In this document: one piece after another, positions 7,720 to 15,291 of the stretch | How the letters are laid out: each line of letters starts with the position of its first letter | Numbering within the stretch: the stretch's first letter is position 1 | NCBI GenBank assembly: GCA_964454745.1 | Contig: CAYVUI010000026.1 | Span: 1 to 42,627 of the forward strand | Origin: CAYVUI01 sp964454745 | Lineage (GTDB): Bacteria > Planctomycetota > Phycisphaerae > Sedimentisphaerales > Anaerohalosphaeraceae | Direction of reading: 5' to 3' | DNA: 42,627 bases | Notes under the pieces: generated by a model | Database searches by the model: none | The model's input: the letters and a program-made list of their open reading frames with translations, nothing else | What the model was told of the DNA's origin: nothing | Program-made: the position numbers and the translations under genes

Positions 7720-7748
7720 TTGACATTAAGATGGGTAAGATATATAAT
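7720..7748 (+). promoter_or_regulatory. Consensus sigma70 promoter of the Hcp-like gene
   Basis: TTGACA at 7720-7725 and TATAAT at 7743-7748 are exact consensus hexamers separated by the optimal 17 bp. The predicted transcript starts near 7755, giving a leader of about 50 nt before the start codon. Confidence 0.85.
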
Positions 7749-7807
7749 TGTGGATATTGTATGGTTATATGCAGGGGTATGTCCGATAATTTTTTGTGGA
7801 GTAGACG

Positions 7808-8449
7808 ATGATGAAACGGATACTGACCGTATTGACTTTTGTACTGTTGGCTGGATTGACATCTGCAAATTGTCCGAAGGCGGATATTACCGGCGATTGC
7901 AAGGTAACGTTCGCGGATTATGAGGCCCTTGCGAAAGGGTGGCTGGACGAGGGCTGCTGTCCGGACCTGTACCCGGAGCAGGAAGTCATCGAGTGCGAAA
8001 AGGCAATGCATTTAAGTTTGAATGGGGTTAATCAGGGAGCTATTCACGGCAGTTGTACGGTACCGGGGCGGGAGAATACCATTGTTGTGACGGATTACAG
8101 CCACCAGGTGTACATTCCGCGTGATGTCCATACAGGTCTACCAACCGGTCAAAGAATACACGGGCCTTTGACGATTACGAAATATACGGACAAAGCGACC
8201 CCTAAAATGATGCAGGCACTGGTGACCGGAGAAAGAATGTCTGTATTTGAGCTTCGGTATTACCGGCAGTTGTCTGATGGGAGTGTGCAGCATTATTATA
8301 CCATTACACTTGAAAATGCCATAATTGTTGATTACGAAGGCAAGGGGCCCAATGTCGAGGAATTTTCCTTTATGTATAGCAAAATCACATGGAGCTGGGA
8401 GCCGGATGGAATCGAAGCCGAAGATGACTGGAGGGAGCCAACGGCCTAA
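7808..8449 (+). CDS. Exported Hcp-like protein with N-terminal dockerin half-repeat
   Basis: 213 residues from tandem ATGs (7808 and 7811) with GGAG at 7798-7801. Residues 1-20 form a signal peptide ending LTSA. A single dockerin-like calcium-loop/helix follows (ADITGDCKVTFADYEALAKGWL, bounded by cysteines). From about residue 67 the protein reads as an Hcp (type VI secretion tube) homologue: MHLSLNGVNQG, then YIPRDVHTGLPTGQRIHGPL, TKYTDKATPKMMQAL, and a C-terminal ITLENAIIVDY...ITWSWEPDGIEAEDDW. The YIPxDxxTGxxTGxRxH and KITWxxxDG patterns are diagnostic of the family. Classical Hcp is cytoplasmic and has no signal peptide, and no other type VI gene is present here. I infer a secreted or surface ring-forming protein; its role is unknown. 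Confidence 0.82.
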   Translation: MMKRILTVLTFVLLAGLTSANCPKADITGDCKVTFADYEALAKGWLDEGCCPDLYPEQEVIECEKAMHLSLNGVNQGAIHGSCTVPGRENTIVVTDYSHQVYIPRDVHTGLPTGQRIHGPLTITKYTDKATPKMMQALVTGERMSVFELRYYRQLSDGSVQHYYTITLENAIIVDYEGKGPNVEEFSFMYSKITWSWEPDGIEAEDDWREPTA

Positions 8450-8476
8450 TTGGAAGCCATAAGTTTCAGGAAAAAC

Positions 8477-8504
8477 TTGCCAGCGGTGTGGATATCGTTA
8501 TAAT
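8477..8504 (+). promoter_or_regulatory. Likely sigma70 promoter of lptD
   Basis: TTGCCA at 8477-8482 and TATAAT at 8499-8504 are spaced by 16 bp, between the Hcp-like gene stop and the lptD start. The predicted leader is about 75 nt. Confidence 0.5.
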
Positions 8505-8533
8505 CGTGCAATTAGTGATTTAATAGCGATATC
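8491..8533. promoter_or_regulatory. Inverted repeat straddling the lptD -10 region (possible operator)
   Basis: GATATCGTTA at 8491-8500 is mirrored by TAGCGATATC at 8524-8533 with one mismatch (a G-T pair in RNA). The arms flank the predicted -10 and transcription start, so binding there would block initiation. No cognate regulator can be named. Confidence 0.35.
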
Positions 8534-8535
8534 AG

Positions 8536-8560
8536 TGCTGTAAATGAAGAGCTTACAGCA
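8536..8560 (+). promoter_or_regulatory. Hairpin in lptD leader
   Basis: Perfect 8-bp arms TGCTGTAA (8536-8543) and TTACAGCA (8553-8560) with a 9-nt loop end about 9 nt before the probable Shine-Dalgarno GAAGGGA (8569-8575). Confidence 0.4.
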
Positions 8561-8584
8561 GGTGAATGAAGGGATTTATTTGAT

Positions 8585-11500
8585 ATGCTGTACGAACGGA
8601 AGTTCTTCGTAAGGGGGATTGTATTGTTTTTGCTGACCTTGGCGGGTATGGTTATGGGCCAGGCGCGGCGGGATGAGTATTTTTCGGGCCAGGACCTGAT
8701 GGTCAAGGCCGGGCAGATGACCGAGTATCAGCAAGGCAGCGGGGACGGGAAAGAGCATATCCTTTTGTTTGAATATGACGTTCGGCTCGAGATCGGGCCC
8801 AACCTGATGCGGAGCAATTCCGCGCTGGTATGGATCAAGCCTCGCCGGTCGGATTACCGCGGTACGGTTCGTGTGTATTACGATGTGCAGGTTTATCTCG
8901 AGGGGGATGTGGGTTTAGATAAGAACCGGGGCTTTGGCACGGTTGATTTTCGGCCCAGCGTGATTGAGAAGGGCCGTTCACTTGTGAGCCGTTTTTCGGT
9001 CTCGGGCGAGATCTTTGTGGAGGCGGATGGTAGGTACCAGGGAGAGCTTTCCGAGCTGTTCGAGATGGGGATTTACCAGAACGCGCAGACGGTGGTTCGT
9101 CCGCTTCGTGACGGTCCGCTGATTACGGCGGCGGCGATGGTACCGTCATTGCGGGGTCCGGCGGCACTGGAACAGCGGCTGGCCAGTACGGAAGAGGTGG
9201 GTGTTCCCGAATGGGAGCGGACGGATATTTTAGGTTTGGAGCAGCCCCCGGTAGCGCCGCTTGGGCGTCTGGGTGAGGCCCAGCAGGAAGCGCCGCGGTA
9301 TCAGTACCCGGTGAATATCGCGGGGATGTGGGAGCCTTCGCCGGTGATCGAGAGCACGATGCTCGAGGACGGGCGGACGGTTACGACGGTACGGGGCCGG
9401 TTTTACCTTTGGCAAAAACAGGATGAAGAGGGGGGAATGGTCGAGTTCCAGGCGGATCACGCGGTGATTTATTCGCAGGGGACGAATTTCCAGGTCGGCG
9501 GCGAGCAGGCGGGCAGTACACTGGGCTCGGGCCGGGTGGAGGCGGTGTATTTCAAGGGCAATATCGTCATGACCGAATCGGGGGCGACGATCCGCGCGGA
9601 CGAGGTGTATTACGATTTTCTCAAGCGCCAGGCGCTGGCGGTCAAGGCGGAGCGGCGTATCTTTGACGCGGACCGCGGGATTCCGATCTATATGCGGGCC
9701 GAGGAGCTGCGCCAGGTGTCGAAGTATGTATTCCGGGCCGATGATGTCGTGATGACGACGAGCGAATTCTTTGAGCCTCAGGTTGCACTGCACAGTTCAA
9801 GCGTGGTTTTGACGGACCTGACGGGGATCAAGGCCCGGCAGGAAGGGATGGTCGATGACAGCGCGTACGACGCGGTGATGCGTGATGTGACGTTTAAGAT
9901 TGACGGGCTGCCGGTGTTTTACTGGCCGAAGATTCGAACGGACCTCGAACGTCCGGATATTCCGCTCAAGAAGCTAAGTGCCGGCTGGGACAGCGATTAC
10001 GGTGCGACGGTAGAGACGGAATGGAACATGACCAAGCTGTTGGGCCGCAAGGAGCGCCGGGGTGTGAAATCGACACTGGCCGCGGATTATTTTGGCGAGC
10101 GGGGCTACGGTGCGGGGTCGGATGTCAGCTACGTCGAACAGGATTACCTGGGGATCTTTCGCGGATACATGCTAAAGGACAACGGAACCGATGACCTCGG
10201 ACTGGTGCGTGAGCGGCGAAATCTTGACGCAGGCAAGGATTACCGCGGGCGTGTGCAGTGGCGGCATCGTCAATTTTTGCCCTATGACTGGCAGGCGACG
10301 TTTGAAGCGAGCTACGCGACGGATGAGAATTATCTCGAACAGTTCAACCGCAGTGAGTTTGATACCGGCAAGAGCCAGGAAACGCTGGTCCATTTGAAGC
10401 GGATCAAGGATAACTGGGGCTTTTCGATGCTCAATAAGTTCCGGATTACGGATCACCGGCGTGTGACCGAGGAGCTGCCGACAATTGATTTCCATGTGAA
10501 AGGGCAGTCGTTCTGGGATCACAAGCTGACGTATTACTCGGATTCGCAGGTGAGCCGTTTTCGTGAGTTGTTCCCGAACGGCGATCCGGACCTGGTTGAG
10601 GAGGATTTTTATACGTATTTCTCAACGCGGCACGAGGTGGATTTGCCGATTACCGCCGGGGTATGGAAGATTGTTCCGTTTATCGCCGGTACTGCGGCGT
10701 TTAATGATTATGACGCGACGGCGTTTCGTGAAAACATACATGGCGACCTTGTCGAGCCGGAAAACGGGGTCTATTACGGGGAGCTGGGCGTTCGTTTATC
10801 CACGCTGTTCTGGAAGGTTTACCCGGATGTGAAGTCTCGGCTTTGGGATCTCAACGGGATTCGCCATATTGTGAAACCGCACATGGAGATTGTCGGCTAC
10901 GCACAAAATGACGAAACGGTGGAGATGCGTGATGTCCTGAATCTGGGTGTTCTCCAGCGGTGGCAGACCAAGCGGATCAGCCAGGGGCAGGAGCAGTCGG
11001 TGGACTGGATGCGTCTGGATACGAATCTGACCTGGCTGAGTGAAAACGAGGCCGAGCAGGCGGGCCCGGGGCATTTCCTGTGGAACAATCCGGCAATTCC
11101 GACTCTTCTTCGTCGGGAAAATAATTCATTCGGGCCGGTGCGAAACGCGATTACGAACGATTTTATGTGGCGTGTGAGTGATTCGATGGCGATTTTGAGT
11201 GATTCGCACTTCGATCTGGGCAGTTACAATCTTCAGCAGTACAACCTGGGTGTCTCGCGGTACATTTACCCGGATATCAGCTATTATCTCGGTGGGCGGT
11301 ACCTGAAGAATACGTATGTGGATGTGCCGGCGGACGGGGTGAATGAGCGGGGCTCGTTTTCGGTGGTCGGTGCGATGACGTACCGGATGAATTCGCGTTA
11401 TTCGATGGTTTTGGCCCAGGAATACAATATTGAGTACGAAAAGAATGTTCTGACGGAGATCTCGTTTATCCGCCAGTATCACCGGATGTTTTACGCTTTG

Positions 11501-11629
11501 GGTTACAGCCGGGACTACAGCCGGGACCGCGAGACGGTGTTTTTCAGCATCTGGCCTGAGGGCGTGCGTGAACTAGCCCTTGGGACAAGGGGATTCGGCG
11601 GGATTACGGGTGTGAGCCTGGAAGAATAA
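8585..11629 (+). CDS. lptD: LPS-assembly outer-membrane protein LptD (OstA/Imp)
   Basis: 1014 residues. A signal peptide (about 1-26, core VLFLLTLAGMVMG) is followed by a long periplasmic region. Within it, about 240-420 is an OstA/LptA-like jelly roll (MVEFQADHAVIY, VYFKGNIVMTESGATIRADEVYYDF, YVFRADDVVMTT). The remainder is the LptD C-terminal beta-barrel with alternating strands (PVFYWPKIRTDLE, WQATFEASYATDENYLEQFNRSEFD, ending FSIWPEGVRELALGTRGFGG). The protein inserts lipopolysaccharide into the outer leaflet. It is longer than E. coli LptD (784), mainly in the N-terminal region. No lptE is adjacent. It implies that this planctomycete builds an LPS-containing outer membrane. A promoter and structured leader precede it. 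Confidence 0.88.
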   Translation: MLYERKFFVRGIVLFLLTLAGMVMGQARRDEYFSGQDLMVKAGQMTEYQQGSGDGKEHILLFEYDVRLEIGPNLMRSNSALVWIKPRRSDYRGTVRVYYDVQVYLEGDVGLDKNRGFGTVDFRPSVIEKGRSLVSRFSVSGEIFVEADGRYQGELSELFEMGIYQNAQTVVRPLRDGPLITAAAMVPSLRGPAALEQRLASTEEVGVPEWERTDILGLEQPPVAPLGRLGEAQQEAPRYQYPVNIAGMWEPSPVIESTMLEDGRTVTTVRGRFYLWQKQDEEGGMVEFQADHAVIYSQGTNFQVGGEQAGSTLGSGRVEAVYFKGNIVMTESGATIRADEVYYDFLKRQALAVKAERRIFDADRGIPIYMRAEELRQVSKYVFRADDVVMTTSEFFEPQVALHSSSVVLTDLTGIKARQEGMVDDSAYDAVMRDVTFKIDGLPVFYWPKIRTDLERPDIPLKKLSAGWDSDYGATVETEWNMTKLLGRKERRGVKSTLAADYFGERGYGAGSDVSYVEQDYLGIFRGYMLKDNGTDDLGLVRERRNLDAGKDYRGRVQWRHRQFLPYDWQATFEASYATDENYLEQFNRSEFDTGKSQETLVHLKRIKDNWGFSMLNKFRITDHRRVTEELPTIDFHVKGQSFWDHKLTYYSDSQVSRFRELFPNGDPDLVEEDFYTYFSTRHEVDLPITAGVWKIVPFIAGTAAFNDYDATAFRENIHGDLVEPENGVYYGELGVRLSTLFWKVYPDVKSRLWDLNGIRHIVKPHMEIVGYAQNDETVEMRDVLNLGVLQRWQTKRISQGQEQSVDWMRLDTNLTWLSENEAEQAGPGHFLWNNPAIPTLLRRENNSFGPVRNAITNDFMWRVSDSMAILSDSHFDLGSYNLQQYNLGVSRYIYPDISYYLGGRYLKNTYVDVPADGVNERGSFSVVGAMTYRMNSRYSMVLAQEYNIEYEKNVLTEISFIRQYHRMFYALGYSRDYSRDRETVFFSIWPEGVRELALGTRGFGGITGVSLEE

Positions 11630-11754
11630 CGGGCCTTGAGCAGGCAGACTCCTGCGGCGCGGGGTTTGCAGAGCATTTTTTAAAGAGCGACCGTAAATTT
11701 GGTGTTTTTGGGTTGCTATCGGAGGTTTTTCGGTTATTTTAGGGCTTCCCGGGA

Positions 11755-11768
11755 CCGGTACGTACCGG
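11755..11768. repeat. Perfect 14-bp palindrome
   Basis: CCGGTACGTACCGG is identical on both strands, in the spacer between lptD and the aldolase gene. It could be a protein-binding site or part of a 3' hairpin; nothing else supports a role. Confidence 0.3.
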
Positions 11769-11773
11769 CATGG

Positions 11774-11792
11774 GCTCATTTTTTGAGCTTTT
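11774..11792 (+). terminator. Weak terminator-like hairpin after lptD
   Basis: GCTCA (11774-11778) and TGAGC (11784-11788) pair around a T loop and are followed by TTTT, 145 nt past the lptD stop. The stem is short, so termination is uncertain. Confidence 0.3.
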
Positions 11793-11828
11793 GGCGGTAT
11801 TTTCGCGTCTTTTCCTGGTCAGATCGTT

Positions 11829-11849
11829 AAAACGAACAAATTTCGTTTT
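11829..11849. promoter_or_regulatory. Inverted repeat upstream of aldolase gene
   Basis: AAAACGA (11829-11835) and TCGTTTT (11843-11849) form a 7-7-7 inverted repeat about 40 bp before the start codon of the aldolase gene. It may be an operator for this glycolytic gene. Confidence 0.3.
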
Positions 11850-11887
11850 GGGTCAATAGTAAGGTTGCAATTAAAGGGTTTCAAATT

Positions 11888-12832
11888 ATGGCGTTAGTCA
11901 CAACAAAGAAGATGTTTGAGATGGCCTACAAGAACGGATACGCGGTAGGCGCATTCAATGTGAACAATATGGAGATTACACAGGGGATCATGTGGGCGAT
12001 TGCCGAGAAGAAGGCTCCGCTGATTCTCCAGATTTCCCGCGGTGCCCGCAGTTATGCGAGCATGAGCTATCTCAAGGCGATTATCGACGTTGCGGTTGAA
12101 GAAAATCCGGATATTCCAATCGCGATGCACCTGGACCACGGGGATACGTTCGAGACCTGTAAGCAGTGCGTGGATGACGGGTTTACGTCGGTGATGATCG
12201 ACGGTTCTCATCATCCTTTTGAAGAAAATATCAAGATTACCAAGCAGGTTGTCGAATATGCGCATGACCACGGTGTGGTTGTGGAAGCCGAGCTCGGTCA
12301 GCTTGGCGGTATTGAAGAAGACGTTGTCGGCGTTGAAGATGTATCGGCGCATTTGACCGACCCGGACCAGGCGGTTGAATTTATTGAAAAGACCGGCGTG
12401 GATTCGCTGGCGGTGGCGATCGGGACCAGCCATGGTGCTTACAAGTTCAAAACGGCACCGAAGCTGGCGTTTGACGTCGTCGAAGCGATTTCAAAGCAGG
12501 TTCCCGGTTATCCGCTGGTGATGCACGGTTCGAGCAGCGTTTTGAAGGAATTCAAGGACCTGATCAACAAGTACGGCGGCCAGATGCCTGACGCGATGGG
12601 TGTCCCTGAGGACGCGATCAGCAAGGCGGCGAAGATGGGTGTCTGCAAGGTGAACATTGATACGGACCTTCGTATGGCATTGACGGCGAAGATTCGCCAG
12701 GTCTTCAGCGAAAAGCCGGGTGAATTTGATCCGCGTAAGTACCTTGGGCCGGGCCGTGATGCGATCAAGGACATGGTGGTCCATAAGCTTGAGGTTCTCG
12801 GCTGTGCGGGTAAGGCCGGCGAGTGCCTGTAA
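11888..12832 (+). CDS. fba: Class II fructose-1,6-bisphosphate aldolase
   Basis: 314 residues. The zinc-dependent class II aldolase landmarks are present: AMHLDHGDTFE (metal-binding His and catalytic Asp), EAELGQLGG, AIGTSHGAYK (second metal His), VMHGSSSV (third metal His), and the phosphate-binding KVNIDTDLR. It interconverts fructose 1,6-bisphosphate with dihydroxyacetone phosphate and glyceraldehyde 3-phosphate in the cytoplasm. The short form and the GVPEDAISKAAKMGVCKVN text fit the class IIB/Fba type; tagatose-bisphosphate aldolase is the main alternative. The ATG at 11888 opens MALVTTKKMFE, the usual N-terminus. It stands apart from pfkA and tkt, which are 15 kb downstream. Confidence 0.93.
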   Translation: MALVTTKKMFEMAYKNGYAVGAFNVNNMEITQGIMWAIAEKKAPLILQISRGARSYASMSYLKAIIDVAVEENPDIPIAMHLDHGDTFETCKQCVDDGFTSVMIDGSHHPFEENIKITKQVVEYAHDHGVVVEAELGQLGGIEEDVVGVEDVSAHLTDPDQAVEFIEKTGVDSLAVAIGTSHGAYKFKTAPKLAFDVVEAISKQVPGYPLVMHGSSSVLKEFKDLINKYGGQMPDAMGVPEDAISKAAKMGVCKVNIDTDLRMALTAKIRQVFSEKPGEFDPRKYLGPGRDAIKDMVVHKLEVLGCAGKAGECL

Positions 12833-12884
12833 GTTTGATCGATCCGGTATTGTACCGGGCAACATGTTTTTATTAAGTGACAAG

Positions 12885-12919
12885 CAGCAGAGCCCCGGGC
12901 ATTGTGTCCGGGGCTGCTG
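12885..12919 (+). other. Long interrupted hairpin between fba and the protease gene
   Basis: CAGCAG (12885-12890) plus CCCCGG (12893-12898) pair with CCGGGG (12908-12913) plus CTGCTG (12914-12919), with a 2-nt bulge. There is no T-tract, so it is an mRNA stabiliser or Rho-type boundary rather than a classical terminator. It ends 26 nt before the next start. Confidence 0.55.
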
Positions 12920-12945
12920 ATTTGTGGATATTGAGTATTGGCAGA

Positions 12946-15246
12946 ATGGGTATGAACAGATATGTGATTCGTCTTTTCGGTTTGTTGTTGTGTACAGCGG
13001 TTGTCTTCTTTGGATGCGAAGAGGCAGGTACGGTTCCCCCGGCGGGTGAACCGAGCAGTTCGCTTCCGGAGAGTTCCGGCGGCGGCGAGGCCGTGGTCGT
13101 CCAGGAGGCGACGGTGCCGGACGAATCGCTGGTGGAGGAATCTGAAGCGGACGCGGCGGTCAAGGCGGCGGCGAAACGTATTACAGAGGGGGAATTTGAC
13201 GCGACCGAGGAGATTCTTTCGAATTCGCGGTATCTTGCGGATCCGCGGCTGGAGCGGCTGGTAGAGATCGTGGATCGATATGAGGCGATTCGTGCAGACC
13301 GCGAGGCGTTTGAGGACAAGACCTACGAGGAGCATTACGCGGAATACCAAGAGATTGCGGCCAAGGGGGCAGCGACCGAGCCCAACGAGATTGGCGAGGC
13401 GGTATCCGCGGTGCTGAAGGTTCGGGATTACGCGGATGCGGCGCAGGAAGAAGCGCTGATGGCCGATGATTTTGTGGTTGAACTGACGAAAACGCTCGAG
13501 AGCAAAGCGGCGGAATATGAGCAGTCCGGCGAGTGGGTCGATGCGTACGCGACGGGATATTATCTTTTGAAGCTTTTGTACCCCAAGAAGGCGGAATACA
13601 AGGACAATGCCGAGCGGATGACGGATTTGATGATCCTCGAAAATTCGCTTAAGGATAACAGTTGTGAGACGAGCGCGGAGCGGCATGAGGGGATCAAGGC
13701 GAGTATGTTCACGCGTTCGGTACGTGCGCTGGATGTGCATTATGTCGGGGATGTGGATTACGAGCAGATGCTCAACAAGAGTCTCGAACGGATGCGGCTT
13801 TTGGGGCTGGTGCTGGAGCATTCCGGGGATGAGATTGCGTATTCGGTCGATCCTGAAGGTGCGAAGAAATGGCGGGCGGAGATTGCGCGGATCGATATGG
13901 ACCGCGGGCAGGAGAACCCGGTGGTCACGCGGGATGTGTTTATCGATTATTTTTACCGGGTGCTGGACCTGGGGCGTGAGATCAAGGGGCTGGGCGAGGA
14001 AGTTGTGGTCTCGCAGTTTGCCCAGGCGGCGTTTAGTGCACTGGATCCGCATACGACACTGGTCTGGCCGTGGGAGGTCCGCGATTTTCAGAAGAATATC
14101 ATGCAGGAATTTACCGGGATCGGGATCGAGATTTCGAAGATCACCGGTGAACTGAAAGTGGTCAGCCTGCTTCCGGATACGCCGGCGTATGTGTCGGGCC
14201 TGGACGCGGAGGATGTGATCACGAAGATTGACGGCGAGGAAGTGACCGAGGAGATGAGTATTCAGTGCGCGGTCAGTAAGATCACCGGCAAGGCGGGTAC
14301 GAAGGTTCTGTTGACGGTTCGCCGGGCGGAGACGGGGGACCTGGAGGATATCGAGATTACGCGGGCGCGGATTATCGTGCCGACGATCAAAGGCTGGCGG
14401 CGTCTCGATGACGGGCTGTGGGACCATATGATCGACCCGGAGAATAAGATTGGTTATGCGCGGATCACGAATTTTACGAATACGACGTCCGATGACCTCG
14501 AGCGGGTGCTCGACGACCTGGAACAAGACGGGATGCAGGGCTTTATCCTGGATTTGCGTTACAATACCGGCGGGCTTTTGAACAGTGCGGCGGATGTAGC
14601 GGATAAGTTTATCGAGAAGGGTTTGATAGTTCGCAGCCAGCCGAAATGGGAGCGGGGGACGTATGAGCGGGCCCGGGCGGAAGGGACGCATCCGAATTAC
14701 CCGATGGTGATTTTGATTAACGGCGGCAGTGCAAGCGCTTCGGAGATCGTGGCGGGGGCACTGCAGGATGCGAAGTATCGCCGCGCGACGCTGGTGGGTG
14801 AACGGACCTTTGGCAAGGGCAGCGTGCAGACGATTACTCCGTATTCGGGCGACGGCTCGCAATTGAAATATACGATGGCGTTTTATCATCTGCCGTCGGA
14901 CCAGCGTGTGGAGAGCCGGTACCTGATGGAGCGGCAGGGCCGCGAGGACTGGGGCATCGAGCCGGACGTGGAAGTTAAGCTTAAGCCCACAGAAGTTCGC
15001 GAGATGCTGGATATCCAGCGGGCCAATGAGATTCTGGCCCGGGCGGACCATGAAGAAGCGGGCGGCAAGCCTTTGGAACGGCACAGCCTGGAAGAGACGA
15101 TTACTTCCGACCCGCAGCTTCAGGTTGCGATCCTGGTTTTGCAGGGCAAGCTGGTGGCGACGGGTGTGGATGTGTCGGTCAATGTTCCGGTGGATGTCGA
15201 GGCGGCGGACGCGGAGCCGGAGGTTGCCGGTGCGGTGGCGGAATAA
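12946..15246 (+). CDS. S41-family C-terminal processing protease (Prc/CtpA-like lipoprotein)
   Basis: About 766 residues from ATG 12946 (12952 also possible; neither has a strong Shine-Dalgarno). The start is chosen because the N-terminus MNRYVIRLFGLLLCTAVVFFGC is a lipoprotein signal with lipobox FFGC. Frame extension to 12877 would add a non-signal prefix. About 340 helical, acidic residues precede a PDZ domain (about 390-475, IGIEISKITGELKVVSLLPD) and the S41 catalytic core: FILDLRYNTGGLL, the serine in GGSASASE (about 597) and the lysine in FGKGSVQT (about 624), a Ser-Lys dyad at normal spacing. Such enzymes trim or degrade periplasmic and envelope proteins. It opens the co-directional run that continues to 22106. 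Confidence 0.88.
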   Translation: MGMNRYVIRLFGLLLCTAVVFFGCEEAGTVPPAGEPSSSLPESSGGGEAVVVQEATVPDESLVEESEADAAVKAAAKRITEGEFDATEEILSNSRYLADPRLERLVEIVDRYEAIRADREAFEDKTYEEHYAEYQEIAAKGAATEPNEIGEAVSAVLKVRDYADAAQEEALMADDFVVELTKTLESKAAEYEQSGEWVDAYATGYYLLKLLYPKKAEYKDNAERMTDLMILENSLKDNSCETSAERHEGIKASMFTRSVRALDVHYVGDVDYEQMLNKSLERMRLLGLVLEHSGDEIAYSVDPEGAKKWRAEIARIDMDRGQENPVVTRDVFIDYFYRVLDLGREIKGLGEEVVVSQFAQAAFSALDPHTTLVWPWEVRDFQKNIMQEFTGIGIEISKITGELKVVSLLPDTPAYVSGLDAEDVITKIDGEEVTEEMSIQCAVSKITGKAGTKVLLTVRRAETGDLEDIEITRARIIVPTIKGWRRLDDGLWDHMIDPENKIGYARITNFTNTTSDDLERVLDDLEQDGMQGFILDLRYNTGGLLNSAADVADKFIEKGLIVRSQPKWERGTYERARAEGTHPNYPMVILINGGSASASEIVAGALQDAKYRRATLVGERTFGKGSVQTITPYSGDGSQLKYTMAFYHLPSDQRVESRYLMERQGREDWGIEPDVEVKLKPTEVREMLDIQRANEILARADHEEAGGKPLERHSLEETITSDPQLQVAILVLQGKLVATGVDVSVNVPVDVEAADAEPEVAGAVAE

Positions 15247-15291
15247 GAAGTATTTGGGGGAAACAAGCGGTTATTTTACAGGATTTGAATC

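Noticed and set aside
12844..12871. CCGGTA-TTG-TACCGG hairpin followed by Ts, considered as fba terminator
   Set aside because: The loop is only 3 nt and the T run starts 8 nt after the stem, so termination is doubtful.
12508..15084. 858-codon open frame on the minus strand
   Set aside because: It lies opposite the protease gene, whose motifs are clear. The translation is Arg/His/Leu-rich without domains, a shadow of biased codon use.
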